DNA of 64,000 nt, taken from the NCBI RefSeq assembly GCF_025847235.1, contig NZ_JAOZEW010000005.1:62001-126000 (forward strand), written 5' to 3'. Each line of letters begins with the position of its first letter. Position 1 is the stretch's first letter. A program made the position numbers and the translations under genes. The DNA is from Flavobacterium shii. GTDB taxonomy: Bacteria; Bacteroidota; Bacteroidia; Flavobacteriales; Flavobacteriaceae. The notes under the pieces are model-generated. The model made no database searches. It was not told where the DNA came from and worked only from the letters and a program-made list of their open reading frames with translations. Positions 15,219 to 22,352 of the stretch are shown one piece after another.

Positions 15219-15499
15219 AACCTGCTTTTTTGGTTGTAAATAATGTAGGTCAAGAAAAAGATTAATGAAGCGGGCAATAGAAATAACCAATTAAAAGTGT
15301 GCCTGTCCCAAATCAAAAAGAAGGTAATTACTAAACCAAAGTAGATGTATATCAATTTATTTTTTGGGAATAGTAAGAAAAAGAAAATTGCTGTTATAAC
15401 TTGTAAAGCTCCTGTAATTGCTAAACCGTACCCACCTAGTATGAGAAATAATAAGGCGACTATGTTTATAAATTCTACAATTTTGAATGTTGTTTTCAT
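15215..15499 (-). CDS. Small membrane protein, first gene of the GbsR-linked operon
   Basis: A 94-residue protein made of three closely spaced hydrophobic segments (about 8-40, 45-62 and 66-88) with no polar domain. It is unrecognised. It is the promoter-proximal gene of the operon running to 12628. The inverted repeat AACTTTCA-N8-TGAAAGTT lies 18-41 bases upstream of its ATG, and the downstream gene overlaps its stop by four bases. Confidence 0.68.
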   Translation of the reverse strand: MKTTFKIVEFINIVALLFLILGGYGLAITGALQVITAIFFFLLFPKNKLIYIYFGLVITFFLIWDRHTFNWLFLLPASLIFFLTYIIYNQKSRL

Positions 15500-15516
15500 A
15501 GTTCTTGTTTGTTTTA

Positions 15517-15540
15517 AACTTTCAGAAAAAAATGAAAGTT
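15517..15540. promoter_or_regulatory. Operator-like inverted repeat upstream of the small-membrane-protein operon
   Basis: AACTTTCA (15517-15524), eight bases, TGAAAGTT (15533-15540). The half-sites and spacing are identical to those at 16097-16120 in front of the GbsR-type regulator gene. A winged-helix dimer would recognise such a site, so I infer that it is bound by that regulator. No clean TAnnTTTG element was found around this copy. Confidence 0.7.
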
Positions 15541-15566
15541 GTGATTAAATTTTTTTAGTTTAATTT

Positions 15567-16070
15567 TTACTTCATAATCTTTAGAACCAAACGTCCCAAC
15601 CAGTTTTCATTAATTTCAGTCATTTTATCTAGCATATTGTCTGCCTTTAATACAAAATCATACAATTTGGTAGTTTGCTCAACAAAGTGTTTTTCTTCTG
15701 CTGAATCTTTCGAATTTATCGAGGAAACTTCTTTTAAGATTTTAAGAGCAGGCTTAATTTCACGTTTGCTTCTTTCTCTTGCAATTTTCACAGCAAGTTC
15801 ATCTAAGTCTTTCTCAGCAGTAAAAAACTCTCTTCTTTCTCCAGCTTTGTATTCTTTATAAACAATTCCCCAATCCATCAAAGCTCTTAAGTTCATACTG
15901 GCGTTTCCGCGGGAAATTTGTAATTCTTCCATCACATCTTCCATAGAAACAGGCTCGTTGGAAACCATTAATAAAGCATGGATTTGTGCCATGGTTTTAT
16001 TAATTCCCCATTGAGAACCTAATGCTCCCCAGGTTTGTACGAACTTATTTTTTGCTTCTTTGAATTCCAT
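15567..16070 (-). CDS. GbsR/MarR-type transcriptional regulator
   Basis: A 167-residue winged-helix regulator. The N-terminus FVQTWGALGSQWGINKTMAQIHALL and the HTH region VSMEDVMEELQISRGNASMNLRALMDWGIVYKEYKAGERREFF are the GbsR-family pattern. The C-terminal part is helical and probably dimerises. It should bind the inverted repeat AACTTTCA-N8-TGAAAGTT found in its own promoter (16097-16120) and before the downstream operon (15517-15540), giving autoregulation and control of six genes encoding membrane proteins, a TIGR01777 protein and an SRPBCC protein. The effector is unknown. Its -7 element ends five bases before the ATG, predicting a leaderless mRNA. Confidence 0.88.
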   Translation of the reverse strand: MEFKEAKNKFVQTWGALGSQWGINKTMAQIHALLMVSNEPVSMEDVMEELQISRGNASMNLRALMDWGIVYKEYKAGERREFFTAEKDLDELAVKIARERSKREIKPALKILKEVSSINSKDSAEEKHFVEQTTKLYDFVLKADNMLDKMTEINENWLGRLVLKIMK

Positions 16071-16074
16071 ACAT

Positions 16075-16120
16075 CAAATGTAAGTAAAAGTTTTTAAACT
16101 TTCAAAAATAAATGAAAGTT
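16075..16120 (-). promoter_or_regulatory. gbsR-type gene promoter with overlapping operator
   Basis: On the minus strand, TTTG (16106-16103), 20 bases, then TACATTTG (16082-16075) form a Bacteroidota promoter. The inverted repeat AACTTTCA-N8-TGAAAGTT (16097-16120) covers the -33 TTTG, an arrangement expected for repression by steric blocking. The -7 element ends five bases before the ATG at 16070. Confidence 0.75.
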
Positions 16121-16393
16121 TATTTAAGGCAATCAAAATGTGGCGTTTTGAGTCACTAAATATCATCAGAAAAATCTTGAGACATATTTACGAGATCTTG
16201 TGCCTTAATATTTGTTTTTTGTGGCATTTTTCTACTTAAATAAAAAGCATTATCATTAGTTTTGAGATAGATAAGTGATGTGTAGTATAGATTTTATTAA
16301 AGATGTTGCTAAATTTTTGGCAGACTTCTTAATGATTTTTTCTGTTTTATTGATCTCTTCTCTATAATTATTACTTCTAAAACCCTACTAATT
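16121..16393. other. Intergenic region upstream of the frameshifted regulator
   Basis: This AT-rich stretch separates the divergent GbsR-type gene and the broken AraC-type gene. Apart from the promoter and operator at its left edge I recognise no gene, RNA or repeat in it. Confidence 0.4.
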
Positions 16394-17205
16394 ATGAAAG
16401 AATTCGAAAGCAAAAAAAACATGCTTAATATAAGCGATTGTTTTTCTGATGCAGATTTTTTAAAGCAAATTGATGCTATTATACAAGAAAAAAAACAGAC
16501 CCTTCATTTGGAGTTTCACAACTAGCCGATCAATTAAAAATCAGTAAAGCACAACTTAATCGGAAAATACAAAATCAAATGAGTTTCTCTCCCGGGAAAC
16601 TCATTTTGCATTATAAGATGGAGCTGGCAAAGCATTTTTTAGATTTAAAGAAGTACTCTATTGAAGAAACAGCTCTTAATTGCGGCTTTAGCTCAGCAGC
16701 TAATTTCAGCCGTAAATTTAAACAGGAGTTCAGTCTTTCTCCGTCAGCATATCGGGAAAATGGGCTAACCACCGGATTTAAACCAGATGACTGGAAAATT
16801 CCTTTAAGCAATGAATGCTTTACCAAACTCATACAGTTAAAAAGTGAATATATATGGTTAGCAAAGTTGCTGGTCATTGTAATTGATAATCTTGACAATG
16901 AAACATTCTCTATCGAGATTTTATCGAACAAACTTTTTATGAGTTCGTCAAACCTTAACCGGAAAGTGAAATCTTTATTTGGATTGCCTGTCATACGTTT
17001 GTTTCGTGATATAAGACTTCAATATGCTACAGAACTCTTAATACTTCAAGAGAAATCAATTACCGATGCAGCTTCTCTTGCCGGTTTTTTTGATATCGCG
17101 CATTTTTCTCGTGTTTTCAAACAAAATTTTAAGTGTCCTCCCAGTAAATATAAGAATGACATCAGTTTATTTCCTTTTGTTGGCCTATTAAAAAAACAGT
17201 TATGA
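16394..17205 (+). pseudogene. Frameshifted regulator with two AraC-type HTH domains
   Basis: An ATG at 16394 opens a 43-codon frame (MKEFESKKNM and onward) that ends at a TAG just after EFHN. The frame from about 16498 continues as DPSFGVSQLADQLKISKAQLNRK, exactly the start of an AraC HTH domain, and stays open to 17205. Restoring one A in the eight-A run at 16488-16495 joins the two as EKKTDPSFGV. The joined protein has a first HTH ending PSAYREN and a second one (ETFSIEILSNKLFMSSSNLNRK to CPPSKYK), an unusual tandem arrangement. If translated only from the ATG at 16579, the first HTH lacks its N-terminal helices. It could be a pseudogene, a sequencing error in the homopolymer, or a slippage-expressed gene. 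Confidence 0.72.
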
Positions 17206-17543
17206 TTCAAATTGACAAAAAGTAGCTGATTCTGTACAAATTAAAAGAGAAATAAACTTATAATTTTGACTTATTAGAATTCAGGATTTGTACAAATTGA
17301 ACCTAAAAAAATCATGGACTGGTACTGCAGATTAGGAAATGATTAAATCAAGAGTAGAAAAAAACCAATCTGTTCAACAGTGTAAATGGGATTTTTATGC
17401 CAAAAAAAAAATAGAAGTACAGTTTGATTGATACAGTTTGTTTAAAAACTATTCGAGATTATGGCTAAAAACACTAGAGAGTCTAGTAGCTAGTAAAAAA
17501 ACTTTGTAAGCATGAAGCTTATAATAGTATTAAACGAATTATT
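17206..17543. other. 338-bp intergenic region with two short direct repeats
   Basis: No ORF of note. TGTACAAATT occurs at 17233-17242 and again at 17289-17298 (56 bp apart). ACAGTTTG occurs at 17419-17426 and 17433-17440. These may be protein-binding sites ahead of the gene at 17544, but no TAnnTTTG element with good spacing was found. Confidence 0.4.
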
Positions 17544-17858
17544 ATGGCAGATATTAAAAAAGGAACCGTAATTCGAGGCTTAAAAAATGCCAATCTTAAG
17601 CCTTTTTCCAGTGAGGAAGTAGACCAACATGGTCGATTATTAGATGCTAGTGTAAATAGCATTGAAGGCTCAAACAATATTGCAGCAATTATGGTAGGAA
17701 TGGCTCCGGCAATGCATGCTTATGGAACCCGAACATCAACAGCCGAAAAGATAATACAAAAAGGCGGCAGGGTTTTGAAGGCTCCAATACCAGGTAATCC
17801 TAATCATTGCCTAATATCGGGTTTAGAACTAAAAGATGCAAATAATCTGTTTAGCTGA
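17544..17858 (+). CDS. Unrecognised 104-residue protein
   Basis: A small soluble protein without signal peptide or membrane segment. It is compositionally normal and gene-like, with a central stretch ASVNSIEGSNNIAAIMVGMAPAMHAYGTRTSTAEK and a C-terminal GNPNHCLISGLELKDANNLF. I recognise no family. It precedes another unrecognised protein and a tail-fibre-like protein in the same orientation (166 bp and 53 bp gaps), which suggests a small accessory cluster. Reading direction, start (ATG at 17544) and length are the only firm facts. Confidence 0.65.
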   Translation: MADIKKGTVIRGLKNANLKPFSSEEVDQHGRLLDASVNSIEGSNNIAAIMVGMAPAMHAYGTRTSTAEKIIQKGGRVLKAPIPGNPNHCLISGLELKDANNLFS

Positions 17859-18024
17859 TATTGTTAAGGATTATGTGATATACTAGTTCATGGAAATTAA
17901 AATGTTAATCCATTTTAGTGGAGCAGTACTCACTTAAAAAACGAACTGTTCGCATTCAGAAAATAATGTGAAGCGAAACCCGAAAAGCTTATGAGTAGGG
18001 ACAAACAACCAAAAAATATAAACT

Positions 18025-18720
18025 ATGTTAAATATTCAAGCATTAAATTCGACAACTAATTATACTATTTATTTAAAAAATGAAGGTAGTGGTGGTAAAA
18101 ATTTCTGGTGTTTTTTAGAAAAACCAGAAGGGGTACCAAATGATGCAGTATTTGCAAATTCATCTGCTTCCCTATATGTATTGCCAAATTATGGAGGAAT
18201 AAATAAGTTTACCATCCCACTTCAATATTCTTTGGGGGCTGGTGCATCAAATAAAGCCGTAGGACTTGGTGTACAAATTGATGCAAGTATTATTCAAGAC
18301 GCTCAATTAAAAGAAACTTGGGAGGCTCAATATGCAACAATACCACCTAAACAAGGACCAAACTTGAATCTTGTACAAGGTCAAAAAAGTTCAGATGGTA
18401 CTATTGGTATATTGTCTAATGATTTTGATAAAGGTATAAACGAAAATGGTAAGTGGTTTAGCAACATGAGTTTTGGTATTCAGACACAAAATGGATTTTT
18501 GGGAGTTACGTGGTCTCCATCTCCAAATGATGACCATACAATTACTCCAAAGTTTTCATTCTATATTGCTACCGGTTCTTTTACAAGTTATGAACTTGCT
18601 GATATTGCAACAATTTCCAGAAAATCTGCAAAAGTTGAAATAAGTAGTTTTAAAAACTTAGAGGCAACTATTACCTTGACGGGTAAAGGAGAATGGTTAG
18701 TAACCCCTGGAAAACGATAG
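18025..18720 (+). CDS. Unrecognised beta-rich 231-residue protein
   Basis: The protein has no signal peptide and looks all-beta: alternating hydrophobic and polar residues, many Gly, Asn, Ser and Thr. Notable segments are NYTIYLKNEGSGGKNFWCFLEKPEGV near residues 12-37 and FSFYIATGSFTSYELADI near 174-191. I cannot name a family. A beta-sandwich or lectin-like fold would fit but is speculation. It lies between the 104-residue protein and the fibre-like protein and is closed by its own hairpin terminator (18731-18755), so it may be made in larger amounts than the next gene. Confidence 0.62.
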   Translation: MLNIQALNSTTNYTIYLKNEGSGGKNFWCFLEKPEGVPNDAVFANSSASLYVLPNYGGINKFTIPLQYSLGAGASNKAVGLGVQIDASIIQDAQLKETWEAQYATIPPKQGPNLNLVQGQKSSDGTIGILSNDFDKGINENGKWFSNMSFGIQTQNGFLGVTWSPSPNDDHTITPKFSFYIATGSFTSYELADIATISRKSAKVEISSFKNLEATITLTGKGEWLVTPGKR

Positions 18721-18730
18721 AAGTATTTAG

Positions 18731-18760
18731 AAGGGCTGCATATTAGGCAGCCCTTATTTT
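18731..18760 (+). terminator. Hairpin terminator after the 231-residue protein gene
   Basis: AAGGGCTGC (18731-18739) pairs with GCAGCCCTT (18747-18755), followed by ATTTT. It lies 10 bases after the stop codon and only 18 bases before the next ATG, so it probably attenuates rather than fully isolates the next gene. Confidence 0.75.
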
Positions 18761-18773
18761 AAATTAACACTTT

Positions 18774-19790
18774 ATGAAAACATTCGATAATAAAGGATAT
18801 ATAGATGAACATCTATATGCCTTGCAACAGCGAAATCTTATATATAATCATGATTTTAGATATTTCAGTAATCAAATTGAATTTAATTACGGAATTCCTG
18901 ATGGTTGGTGCTATGAAGACAAGGGAGCAAATGGGAGTATTAATTTTGATAAAAATACAGAACGTTGCATTATTAAGAAAAGTGGAGGTAATAGCTTAAT
19001 GACTTTTAAGCAAGCGCTCCATGAATTTCCTCGTTGGAAACAAATGCTTTTAGAAAAAGTCATTTCAGTTAAAGTTGTTTTGAACTTAAGCATTGCTGGT
19101 GATGTAAGTATGACACTTTCAGATGGTATTGATTCAAATACTATTGTGAAAAATGGTATAGGAGATTTTGAAGTTGAAGTAGAATTAAAAGTTAATAAAG
19201 CAGCTAAATCTGTTTGGATAACAATTAGTTCGTCAGCGCCATCGATTGTAATTGCTATTTCAAAAGTATATGGAAATGTGGGGTTAATTGCTATAGAAAA
19301 TTTACCGTGTATTGTGCAAGGTATTATAGGAGAACGTAAACAATATATTGCAACCAAAAATCCTCCTGCTGAAGAATTGTCTTTATGCCAAGCTCCAGTA
19401 GAACTTAGTAATGATTATTCAAGATTAAATTCGGTAATTAATAATAGATTTGGTAAGGGACAAAACGGAAATTCAATGCTTATCGATATGCGGGGATATT
19501 TTAGTAGGGCATGGAATAATGGCGCCAAGGTTGATCCTGATGCTACGAATAGAAAGCCACCTGGAACAGGTACCATCGAAGGGGATCATGTAAGCACTTT
19601 TGAGCAGGACATTTTTCTTAAACATGATCACGAGTTAGGCTTTTCAATTGATAAGACTATTTTAATGGGGGATAAGAGTTCTACAACAATTATAAATACT
19701 GCCAGCACTTCTAAAACCAAAGAAACGGCTGATGGAAAAGAAACCCGTCCAAAAAATATTGCAGAGCTTTATACCATCAAATGGGCATGA
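18774..19790 (+). CDS. Tail-fibre-like protein (phage tail collar-type C-terminus)
   Basis: A 338-residue protein without signal peptide. The C-terminal part has the layout of phage tail-fibre collar domains: MLIDMRGYFSRAWNNGAKVDPDATNR (about 238-263), an HDH motif in FLKHDHELGF (about 286-295), and the typical final block ETRPKNIAELYTIKWA, comparable to the RPxNxAxxxxIK end of fibre tips. The N-terminal 170 residues look like a beta-sandwich (GWCYED, then strands up to SKVYGNVG), which in fibres often binds receptors. No other phage gene (tail tube, sheath, baseplate, terminase, integrase) is present, so this is a detached fibre-like gene. Its use is unknown. The similarity is by eye. Confidence 0.62.
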   Translation: MKTFDNKGYIDEHLYALQQRNLIYNHDFRYFSNQIEFNYGIPDGWCYEDKGANGSINFDKNTERCIIKKSGGNSLMTFKQALHEFPRWKQMLLEKVISVKVVLNLSIAGDVSMTLSDGIDSNTIVKNGIGDFEVEVELKVNKAAKSVWITISSSAPSIVIAISKVYGNVGLIAIENLPCIVQGIIGERKQYIATKNPPAEELSLCQAPVELSNDYSRLNSVINNRFGKGQNGNSMLIDMRGYFSRAWNNGAKVDPDATNRKPPGTGTIEGDHVSTFEQDIFLKHDHELGFSIDKTILMGDKSSTTIINTASTSKTKETADGKETRPKNIAELYTIKWA

Positions 19791-19831
19791 TTAATTATTT
19801 AATATATTTTATAATCATTTCTAAAGAAAAA

Positions 19832-19860
19832 ATTCGAAGTAATTTACTTCGGATTTTTTT
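19832..19860 (+). terminator. Terminator after the tail-fibre-like gene
   Basis: ATTCGAAGTAA (19832-19842) and TTACTTCGGAT (19844-19854) form a stem with one G-T wobble, closing to a CGAAG/CTTCG core, followed by seven T. It lies about 40 bases after the stop. Confidence 0.82.
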
Positions 19861-20180
19861 ATCGTTTTTACCTTTAGGATAATAGGATGATTTTCATATT
19901 ATGACTATACAGTTGAAGATGTACCAATAAAAACTATCCCAAGTTTGAATGAGGAATAAACATAAAAATAATTTACTTGAAAAAGATTGTTTATTCAGGT
20001 GGTCTTTTTTTTTGATTATTAGTTTGTGTTAGTTGAAAATCAGGTATTTATACGTTAAAAAAATTTACCGAATTATTGTTTCTTTATTATGGTCTAATAA
20101 AGTGGTTTGATTTGATAACTAAAAACAACTAAAAATTATTTTATAAACGGGCTAAATACTTAACCTATAAATATTAAAAT

Positions 20181-20345
20181 ATGTTGCACATCCCCCAAAA
20201 TCTAGGCTCAGGTATATGGATTTATCGGAGTCTTCTCTATGATCCGGATTTATTTATTGATCTTGATTTTGTTGAATTGAAAAAGAAAATTTTGAAAAGA
20301 GAAGTCTTATCAGTTGTCTTTTCCATAAGAGCAATTCATAATTAA
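20181..20345 (+). CDS. Small 54-residue ORF, possibly a gene remnant
   Basis: ATG at 20181 opens 54 codons beginning MLHIPQNLGSGIWIYRSLLY and containing a DPDLFIDLDFVELKKKILKRE stretch, ending at TAA 20343-20345. The first two thirds look protein-like (an acidic, hydrophobic alternation), while the last residues VVFSIRAIHN look like out-of-frame tail. It could be the 5' part of a truncated gene or a true small protein. No family was recognised. It lies 118 bp before the lipoprotein gene at 20464. Confidence 0.3.
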   Translation: MLHIPQNLGSGIWIYRSLLYDPDLFIDLDFVELKKKILKREVLSVVFSIRAIHN

Positions 20346-20463
20346 GATATAGAATCCTGATCCCAAAGAGTCGTTTTATAGACTTCTTATAACGGATGTA
20401 ATTAAAAAGTACATCTTAAATTCTAAAATTAAAATAGAAAAACTAGTTAATAACCAATAAGCG

Positions 20464-22272
20464 ATGAAAAAACTAAACGTAAAAATTACGGTTGTATCGA
20501 TTGCAACAGTAATACTCCTTTTTTTAGGATGTAAGAAAACAGATCTATTAGCCAATTCGGATAAAGATTATGAAAATTTACCACAAGATGTAAAACAATC
20601 TTGTGTTGTTACAGATGCCGAATTTAAAACTTGGTTTAAGGGTGGAGCTGTAACCGAAAACGGATTAGTTGTACCTGCAAATAGTGTAACATTTGGTCAT
20701 GAAAACAATTGTGATTTTTATCAATGGTCAGAGCAGATGTTTTTATGGATTACTTCACCAACTTCTAGCGGTTCATATAAAAGCGGAGGGACAGTAATGG
20801 AATCTCCCGTATTTTATACTGTTTCGGCAGAAGACAGTTTGCATAATCGTGTATTGACTCCTCATAAACCTAACACTATAATGAGTGCGGTAAGTAATAT
20901 TCTTCAAACAGGACCAAATAGATTGCCGATTGTGTTTGATAAAAATGGGAAAATGTTTGAAGTAGAACCTCAAGCGAAAGATGAAACAGTTAAAGATGCG
21001 ACAAATAAATCTGTTGTTGTAGGTAGTGTAATTGCCAATGCGAATGGATTACCTTCTTTTATAGATACAAAAGGTAAAGCAATTTCAAGGCCTAAAGCTA
21101 TAATTGAGAATAAAGTTCATCCTGAAAATATTGTACAAGAATTTAAACAAGGGAATAAAACTATTCTACTTGATTCAAAAGGGGATATAATAGATACTGA
21201 ACAAGGGCAGGCAGGTTCTAATGGGGCATTAATTGCAAGAAATAAGTCATTAGTTTATTACATAACAATGGTAAATGACGTTTATGCTTACTTTTTGACT
21301 GGTGTGAAAAATATGAAATTAAAAGGAAGTCATTTTCCAACTACTCAGGCTGAACTGAAAAATATTCTTGCCTATGCAAAAGACAATGGTTTTGCAACGC
21401 CACCAGATCCAAATGCTTTGGCAATGGAATTAAAAACTTCTTGGGTTGAAGTTAAAGATTTACCAAACGCAGACAGTTATATTAAAATTAAAGCTATGGT
21501 TCCAGTATATGATAAATCAAATCCTAAGCTTTGGAAATTAACAAATAAAACAACGCCAACAACATTGGCATTAGTTGGAATGCATGTGGTAGGAAGTGTT
21601 GCTGGACATCCTGAAATGATTTGGTCAACTTTCGAACATAAAAAAAACTCACCAAATACAGCATATTCATACAGAGATGTTAATGATAAAATTAAACAAG
21701 TAAAAGCCGATAGTGGTACAGACTGGCTTTTTAACGTTAATGCCGATGATACTGTAAAGAATACTCAGAAGATGACAGTAAATAAGAATACAATTATAAT
21801 AGCAGATTCTTTACATCCAGAATCAATATATAAGCCTAATGTAAAAAGAATTATGGCTTGGGGTGCAGCTTCTAATGTAGAGCCAAATCCAGAGGATAAA
21901 ACTCCTGCAGATTCCAATAGTGAAATTATTTCTATTAATAATGCTATACATAAAATGTTAGTTGGTAACGACATTAGGAAAAATTATTTACTCATAGGGG
22001 CAACCTGGACTGCAGGAGGTGTAACGCCAAATGGTTTTTCATATCCTTATAATGGACATCCAGTAACAGTGGGTAATGCGATTGGTACCGGGCGATTAGC
22101 AAATAGTACTATGGAAACCTTTTTTCAGGCACCAAACTCAAATGCAGTTCCGAACAGTGGTACTAATGCCGTTACTTCTTGTTTATACTGTCATGGTTAT
22201 TCACTGGATCCAATGAACAAAACGGGTTTGAGTCATGTATTTAGTGATATTATTGCATTACCAACAAATTAA
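20464..22272 (+). CDS. Lipoprotein with a single c-type haem motif
   Basis: A 602-residue protein with a lipoprotein signal ending LLFLGC (Cys23). Near the N-terminus, after two cysteines, is NCDFYQWSEQMFLWITSP (about residues 79-96). A single haem-c attachment site CLYCH is close to the C-terminus (Cys573, Cys576, His577). Conserved-looking blocks such as GMHVVGSVAGHPEMIWSTFEH lie near residue 377. One CxxCH near the end suggests an electron-transfer or redox-sensing role outside the cytoplasm, but I recognise no named enzyme. The position next to the fibre-like cluster may be chance. A bidirectional terminator follows. Confidence 0.7.
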   Translation: MKKLNVKITVVSIATVILLFLGCKKTDLLANSDKDYENLPQDVKQSCVVTDAEFKTWFKGGAVTENGLVVPANSVTFGHENNCDFYQWSEQMFLWITSPTSSGSYKSGGTVMESPVFYTVSAEDSLHNRVLTPHKPNTIMSAVSNILQTGPNRLPIVFDKNGKMFEVEPQAKDETVKDATNKSVVVGSVIANANGLPSFIDTKGKAISRPKAIIENKVHPENIVQEFKQGNKTILLDSKGDIIDTEQGQAGSNGALIARNKSLVYYITMVNDVYAYFLTGVKNMKLKGSHFPTTQAELKNILAYAKDNGFATPPDPNALAMELKTSWVEVKDLPNADSYIKIKAMVPVYDKSNPKLWKLTNKTTPTTLALVGMHVVGSVAGHPEMIWSTFEHKKNSPNTAYSYRDVNDKIKQVKADSGTDWLFNVNADDTVKNTQKMTVNKNTIIIADSLHPESIYKPNVKRIMAWGAASNVEPNPEDKTPADSNSEIISINNAIHKMLVGNDIRKNYLLIGATWTAGGVTPNGFSYPYNGHPVTVGNAIGTGRLANSTMETFFQAPNSNAVPNSGTNAVTSCLYCHGYSLDPMNKTGLSHVFSDIIALPTN

Positions 22273-22311
22273 GAGTAACTCAATGAACAAAAAATAACTT
22301 ACTAATTCAAG

Positions 22312-22348
22312 AAAAAAGCCAGTACTAATTTTAGTTACTGGCTTTTCA
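22312..22348. terminator. Bidirectional terminator between convergent genes
   Basis: AAAAGCCAGTA (22314-22324) pairs with TACTGGCTTTT (22336-22346), with an inner CTAA/TTAG extension. A-runs and T-runs flank both sides, so it serves both the lipoprotein gene and the M3 peptidase gene. Confidence 0.88.
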
Positions 22349-22352
22349 TGTT

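Larger units (their letters stand above)
19791..20463. other. 673-bp region between the accessory genes
   Basis: It holds the terminator at 19832-19860 and one short ORF (20181-20345, listed separately). The remainder is AT-rich and shows no recognisable gene, RNA or strong promoter. Such a long gap in an otherwise dense genome suggests decayed genes. Confidence 0.45.

Noticed and set aside
15219..15290. Upstream start of the small membrane protein at 15290
   Set aside because: It would overlap the preceding gene by 76 bases. The ATG at 15218 gives the usual ATGA overlap and aligns with the paralogue.
18774..19790. Prophage or contractile injection system
   Set aside because: Only one tail-fibre-like gene is present. 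No sheath, tube, baseplate, terminase, portal, lysis or integrase gene was found within the window.
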